Below, in pieces: positions 4,464 to 7,557 of a stretch of DNA of 7,557 nucleotides. The stretch is taken from positions 1 to 7,557 of the forward strand of contig JAIRKR010000016.1 in NCBI GenBank assembly GCA_031260015.1, written 5' to 3'. The position numbers were made by a program, and so were the translations under genes. Source of the DNA: Puniceicoccales bacterium (GTDB lineage: Bacteria > Verrucomicrobiota > Verrucomicrobiia > Opitutales > UBA9783). Within the stretch, counting starts at the first letter, position 1. Each line of letters starts with the position of its first letter. The notes beneath the pieces were generated by a model, which was not told where the DNA came from, ran no database searches, and saw nothing but the letters and a program-made list of their open reading frames with translations.

Positions 4464-7302
4464 TTGACTGGGGGGTTATGATAATTTGTAGTGCATTGTC
4501 TGCCTTCAAATAAAGTTGGGCCACTTGTTGCACTTCTTGAGCTTGTATGGCTTGATAAGCCTGTATGCAGTCTACGGGCCAAGTAAGTTTTACGGGATAC
4601 TCTTGTGCATTACAAAGGACATTCATCCAATAAGCATTGGTTCTGAGGGAATTTTTGAGATTTGTGACAAATGGGTTGATGGCGCGCATTAACTCGTCGG
4701 CTGTAATACCTTGTTCGGCAATGGCATTAGCAATGCAAACAATTTTATGGGCCAAGTCACTTGCCTTTTGAGGATCTACGGATAGGATAGCGGCTATGGC
4801 ACCTCGGTTTGTAAACGTTTCGCTGTGTTGACATACAACTTTGGGAGAATAGGTATCGCCCATTTCTTGACGGATTGTGAAAAGGAGTCGATTCTCCAAA
4901 ATGTCGCCCAAAATATTTAGTTTCCTAACGTGATCCACATTCCAGATGGACTCTGTGGGCCAAATGACCTCAATGAGCCCTTTGTCTAGGGTGGAATCGC
5001 ATGTAAAATCTTTGACTTGGGGATGTGTGGGCCACGCCAAGGTGCGTTCTTGTTCAAAACGACTTTTGCTGGCCGCCCTTTCGGGTAATGCTCCGAAAGT
5101 AGATTGAAGAATTTTAACCGTTTCATTGCGATCGAAATCACCCACCAGGGTAATCTCCACGTAATCCTTTTCAAACACTGGCTTTAGCCAATGCTGCGCT
5201 TCTTCAAAATTTCTTTGCCCAATGATAGATTGTTTTGGATACCCGAAACGTGGATCTTCGTTGGTCAGAAATCTCGGGATTTGGCTTTTTAAGACTCCTT
5301 CGGGCGTGTGCGTAAAAAAGTGATACCATGCAGGTATATTCTTTTTGAACAAATCAACGGCTTCCTGCCTGTAGCCTGGTTCCAAAATGTAGGCTCCAAT
5401 CAAGTTAAGCTGGTCTTCCAAATGTTCGCGCGTTGTTTTGGCTTTGAATACGAAAGCATCATCTTCAACATCGAAGTCCAGATTAACCGACTTGTCTGCA
5501 AAAAGTCGATTGACGGTGGTTGCATCGCATTGGGCAAGTCCTCCGCCTACAAAAGAAGAAGAGAGGAGATGTGATAATCCTTCCCATTGTTTATTAGGGA
5601 TTGAGAGGATCCCTGTTCCCAAGGAAACAGAAATCAAAATTCGGTTATTTTCAAAATCTGTTTTTTTCAAGTTGACCCGTACGTTGTTTTTGAAACATAG
5701 GCATTCCACCTGCACATCCGGATAAAGTCGAGTATCGGCAATTTCTCCCGGGACTGAGCCAAAAATAGGTTTTTTGAAAGTAGGTATGGGGTCATTCGAG
5801 CTGGGTTGTAAAATTTGTTGTTGATGGGTTGTCCAAATTGTTTGGATAAGTTGTTCATGGACCGTATCTTGTAGATTACCGTGCACAAACAAATACAAAC
5901 CTTCGTCCCATAAATTCTTCCACACCTTGTTGCACAATTCGGGCGTCAAAGAGCTTTCTAGCCGATTAAAGTAGGCGAATGCCTGTGATCCGGAAACATA
6001 AGTTAATTTGGAAACGATGGAAGACACAATGGTATCGGCTTGCAGGTCTGAATCCGTATGTTCTTCGTCTACACTTTCTTGTAAAACTTTCTTGAAAGCC
6101 TTTTTGGCCAAGTCGAGCTCTTTTTGTGAAAAACCAAACGTATTTATGTGTCTAAAAAATTGTTCTAATTCTTTGCAAGTAGCTTCGAAATCTTCGTTTT
6201 TAGACCAGAAATTAATGCTTGCATTTTCTAACCCCGGAAGATTGTTAAAAAAATTGAAGCTACTGTCTTGCAAATGTGATTTTTTGACGAGTTCTTCCAT
6301 TCTGTACCCAAGCATAATATCAATCAGTTTCCAAACGTACTGATTTTGGACCTGCTTGAGATCATTATGTTTGGGAACAGGTACCGCATGCAAAGCAGAC
6401 AAAGAAAAACACGTACTTGTGAGTTCTTGATCGCGGTGCACTTTGATGGACATACCGCCTTTAGGTCGGCCAAGTTGACCCAAATGAGGTGTGGGTATGA
6501 TGGGTTTCTTGGAGATATTGGCAAAACGTTTTCTAATCCATTTTTGCATCTGTTTTTCACGAAAATCGCCTACGGCGACTAAAGTCATGCGATCGGGTGT
6601 ATACCAACGCTTGTAAAAATCGAAAAAATCTGAAGATTGAAAAGCGTTAATGGTACTTTCTGTGCCTATAATAAAGCGTTTGGACAGTAAATGGTTGGGA
6701 AATAAAAATTCTAATTCTGTTTTTTGCGCACGGTAATTGGCCGAATCTCTGGCCCGTAATTCCGAAAGGATGATACCGCGTTCTCGGTTGACTTCTTGAG
6801 GTAAAAATAATCCTTCAAAACATTGGTCATAAAATACATCCAGTCCCTGTTGGAGTGTATCCATATCGTTGTTGGGAAGTTCTAGCTGAAACACGGTGTG
6901 CGTCCAGGAGGTAAATGCGTTGGTGTCGTTTCCAAAGCCCATGCCGATGCGTTGAAAGTATTGAATGAGGGTACCGGGAGCAAAATGCGTGCTGCCGTTG
7001 AAGACCATGTGTTCTATAAAATGCGCAAGACCATCTTCCTTATCTTTTTCCATGAAAGCACCCGCATTAACGACTAAACGTAGACTTATGCGATTTTTAG
7101 GATTAGGGTTATTGAGCAAAAGGTAGCGTAATCCGTTACGCAATTGGCCTTGCTTTAACTTTGGATGGCATCGTATCCGTTGATTTAAGTTGAGGAAATT
7201 TTCTTTTTTAGCGGTACCAAACGTATTTAAGCTCGCGCACAAAAGGACAAAAAATAGAATATGCAAACCCAATAATTGGCGAAATGCTTTTATAAAATTC
7301 AT
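4459..7302 (-). CDS. Exported M16-family zinc metallopeptidase (insulinase/PqqL-like)
   Basis: The 947-residue protein has the size of full-length four-domain M16 peptidases such as PqqL and pitrilysin. It opens with a signal peptide: basic start, hydrophobic core at about 10-24, and a likely signal peptidase I site after GTA (29-31). It should therefore act outside the inner membrane, probably in the periplasm; C22 sits in a poor lipobox. The inverted zinc motif HFIEH (94-98) lies in GLAHFIEHMVFNGS, with H94 and H98 as ligands and E97 as catalytic base. The third ligand is probably E181 in RGIILSEL (E174 is an alternative). YTPDRMTLVAVGDF (234-247) is the conserved end of the first domain. 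The C-terminal half (from about 527) repeats the fold without HxxEH and is expected to be catalytically inactive. The substrate is unknown, presumably peptides or misfolded fragments. The start ATG directly precedes the signal peptide; no Shine-Dalgarno is visible. The upstream same-strand gene ends 35 bases before it, so co-transcription is likely. Confidence 0.9.
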   Translation of the reverse strand: MNFIKAFRQLLGLHILFFVLLCASLNTFGTAKKENFLNLNQRIRCHPKLKQGQLRNGLRYLLLNNPNPKNRISLRLVVNAGAFMEKDKEDGLAHFIEHMVFNGSTHFAPGTLIQYFQRIGMGFGNDTNAFTSWTHTVFQLELPNNDMDTLQQGLDVFYDQCFEGLFLPQEVNRERGIILSELRARDSANYRAQKTELEFLFPNHLLSKRFIIGTESTINAFQSSDFFDFYKRWYTPDRMTLVAVGDFREKQMQKWIRKRFANISKKPIIPTPHLGQLGRPKGGMSIKVHRDQELTSTCFSLSALHAVPVPKHNDLKQVQNQYVWKLIDIMLGYRMEELVKKSHLQDSSFNFFNNLPGLENASINFWSKNEDFEATCKELEQFFRHINTFGFSQKELDLAKKAFKKVLQESVDEEHTDSDLQADTIVSSIVSKLTYVSGSQAFAYFNRLESSLTPELCNKVWKNLWDEGLYLFVHGNLQDTVHEQLIQTIWTTHQQQILQPSSNDPIPTFKKPIFGSVPGEIADTRLYPDVQVECLCFKNNVRVNLKKTDFENNRILISVSLGTGILSIPNKQWEGLSHLLSSSFVGGGLAQCDATTVNRLFADKSVNLDFDVEDDAFVFKAKTTREHLEDQLNLIGAYILEPGYRQEAVDLFKKNIPAWYHFFTHTPEGVLKSQIPRFLTNEDPRFGYPKQSIIGQRNFEEAQHWLKPVFEKDYVEITLVGDFDRNETVKILQSTFGALPERAASKSRFEQERTLAWPTHPQVKDFTCDSTLDKGLIEVIWPTESIWNVDHVRKLNILGDILENRLLFTIRQEMGDTYSPKVVCQHSETFTNRGAIAAILSVDPQKASDLAHKIVCIANAIAEQGITADELMRAINPFVTNLKNSLRTNAYWMNVLCNAQEYPVKLTWPVDCIQAYQAIQAQEVQQVAQLYLKADNALQIIITPQSK

Positions 7303-7337
7303 AATGACGGAAACATTTTTAAATTTTTGTGCAAAAA

Positions 7338-7557
7338 CTAACCCTGAAGCAACATCATTCGAAACTCGTCAAGTAAATCATTGCGGGCCGTTTCCGCTTG
7401 CAAAACTCGAATTGCATCTTGATACAACAAATCGAGCGCTTTCCTTTTTTCGACCTTTCTGAGCTCTTGTAAGGTTTGAATAAGTTCTTCCAATTTTGCA
7501 TGGTAATCCGCGGGCGATAATCCCTCCAAAGAATCCAATTCTGGCCTTAAAATATCG
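7338..7557 (-). CDS. C-terminal part of an unidentified helical protein (partial; possibly DnaG)
   Basis: Only the last 72 codons are visible. The frame is open to the right edge, reading DILRPE before the TTG at 7538, which is an internal leucine and not a start. The peptide is charged and strongly helical, with EELIQTLQELRKVEKRKALD followed by a second helix ending LLDEFRMMLLQG. There is no cysteine and no membrane segment. From memory, the pattern of basic helix, acidic stretch, then LL-x-E-hydrophobic end resembles the C-terminus of many DNA primases (DnaG), but the visible part is too short and generic to decide. Other helical C-termini would look alike. It ends 35 bases before the M16 peptidase start, with no terminator between them, so the two probably share a transcript. 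Confidence 0.6.
   Translation of the reverse strand, partial: DILRPELDSLEGLSPADYHAKLEELIQTLQELRKVEKRKALDLLYQDAIRVLQAETARNDLLDEFRMMLLQG

Noticed and set aside
5308..5725. Overlapping + strand open frames opposite the M16 gene
   Set aside because: They are shadows of the M16 reading frame, with low-complexity composition and no family features.

Overview
The window holds four complete protein genes and the 3' end of a fifth, in a moderately AT-leaning bacterial genome. There are no rRNA or tRNA genes, CRISPR arrays or insertion sequences. GlgC is of the cyanobacterial/plant-like type, and it sits with a large secreted M16 zinc peptidase and three genes lacking a clear Shine-Dalgarno. From memory of family sequences this suggests a Verrucomicrobiota (Opitutae-like) bacterium. 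That assignment is an inference; nothing in the window proves the taxon.

Layout: (1) Positions 1-340 hold no convincing gene. They contain a very strong intrinsic terminator (66-107), presumably closing a + strand unit left of the window, and then an apparently gene-free leader. (2) 341-787 (+) is a solitary pyridoxamine-5'-phosphate-oxidase-like flavoprotein with a clear ribosome binding site. (3) glgC (966-2255, -) and glmS (2304-4163, +) are divergent and separated by only 48 bases. They encode ADP-glucose pyrophosphorylase (entry to glycogen synthesis) and glucosamine-6-phosphate synthase (entry to UDP-GlcNAc, peptidoglycan and LPS synthesis). Both draw on the hexose-phosphate pool. (4) 4164-4458 lies between convergent genes. 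It carries a candidate terminator for each side and a 73-codon open frame with no good start that looks like a remnant of a protein, possibly RecO. (5) 4459-7302 (-) is an exported M16-family metallopeptidase of 947 residues. It lies 35 bases downstream of a gene (7338-7557, -) that enters from the right edge with only its helical C-terminus visible.

Most of the content is housekeeping or ordinary. I do not see a clearly new biological system. The items most worth checking are the unannotated RecO-like frame after glmS, the compact glgC/glmS divergent control region, and the perfect palindrome over the peptidase stop codon.
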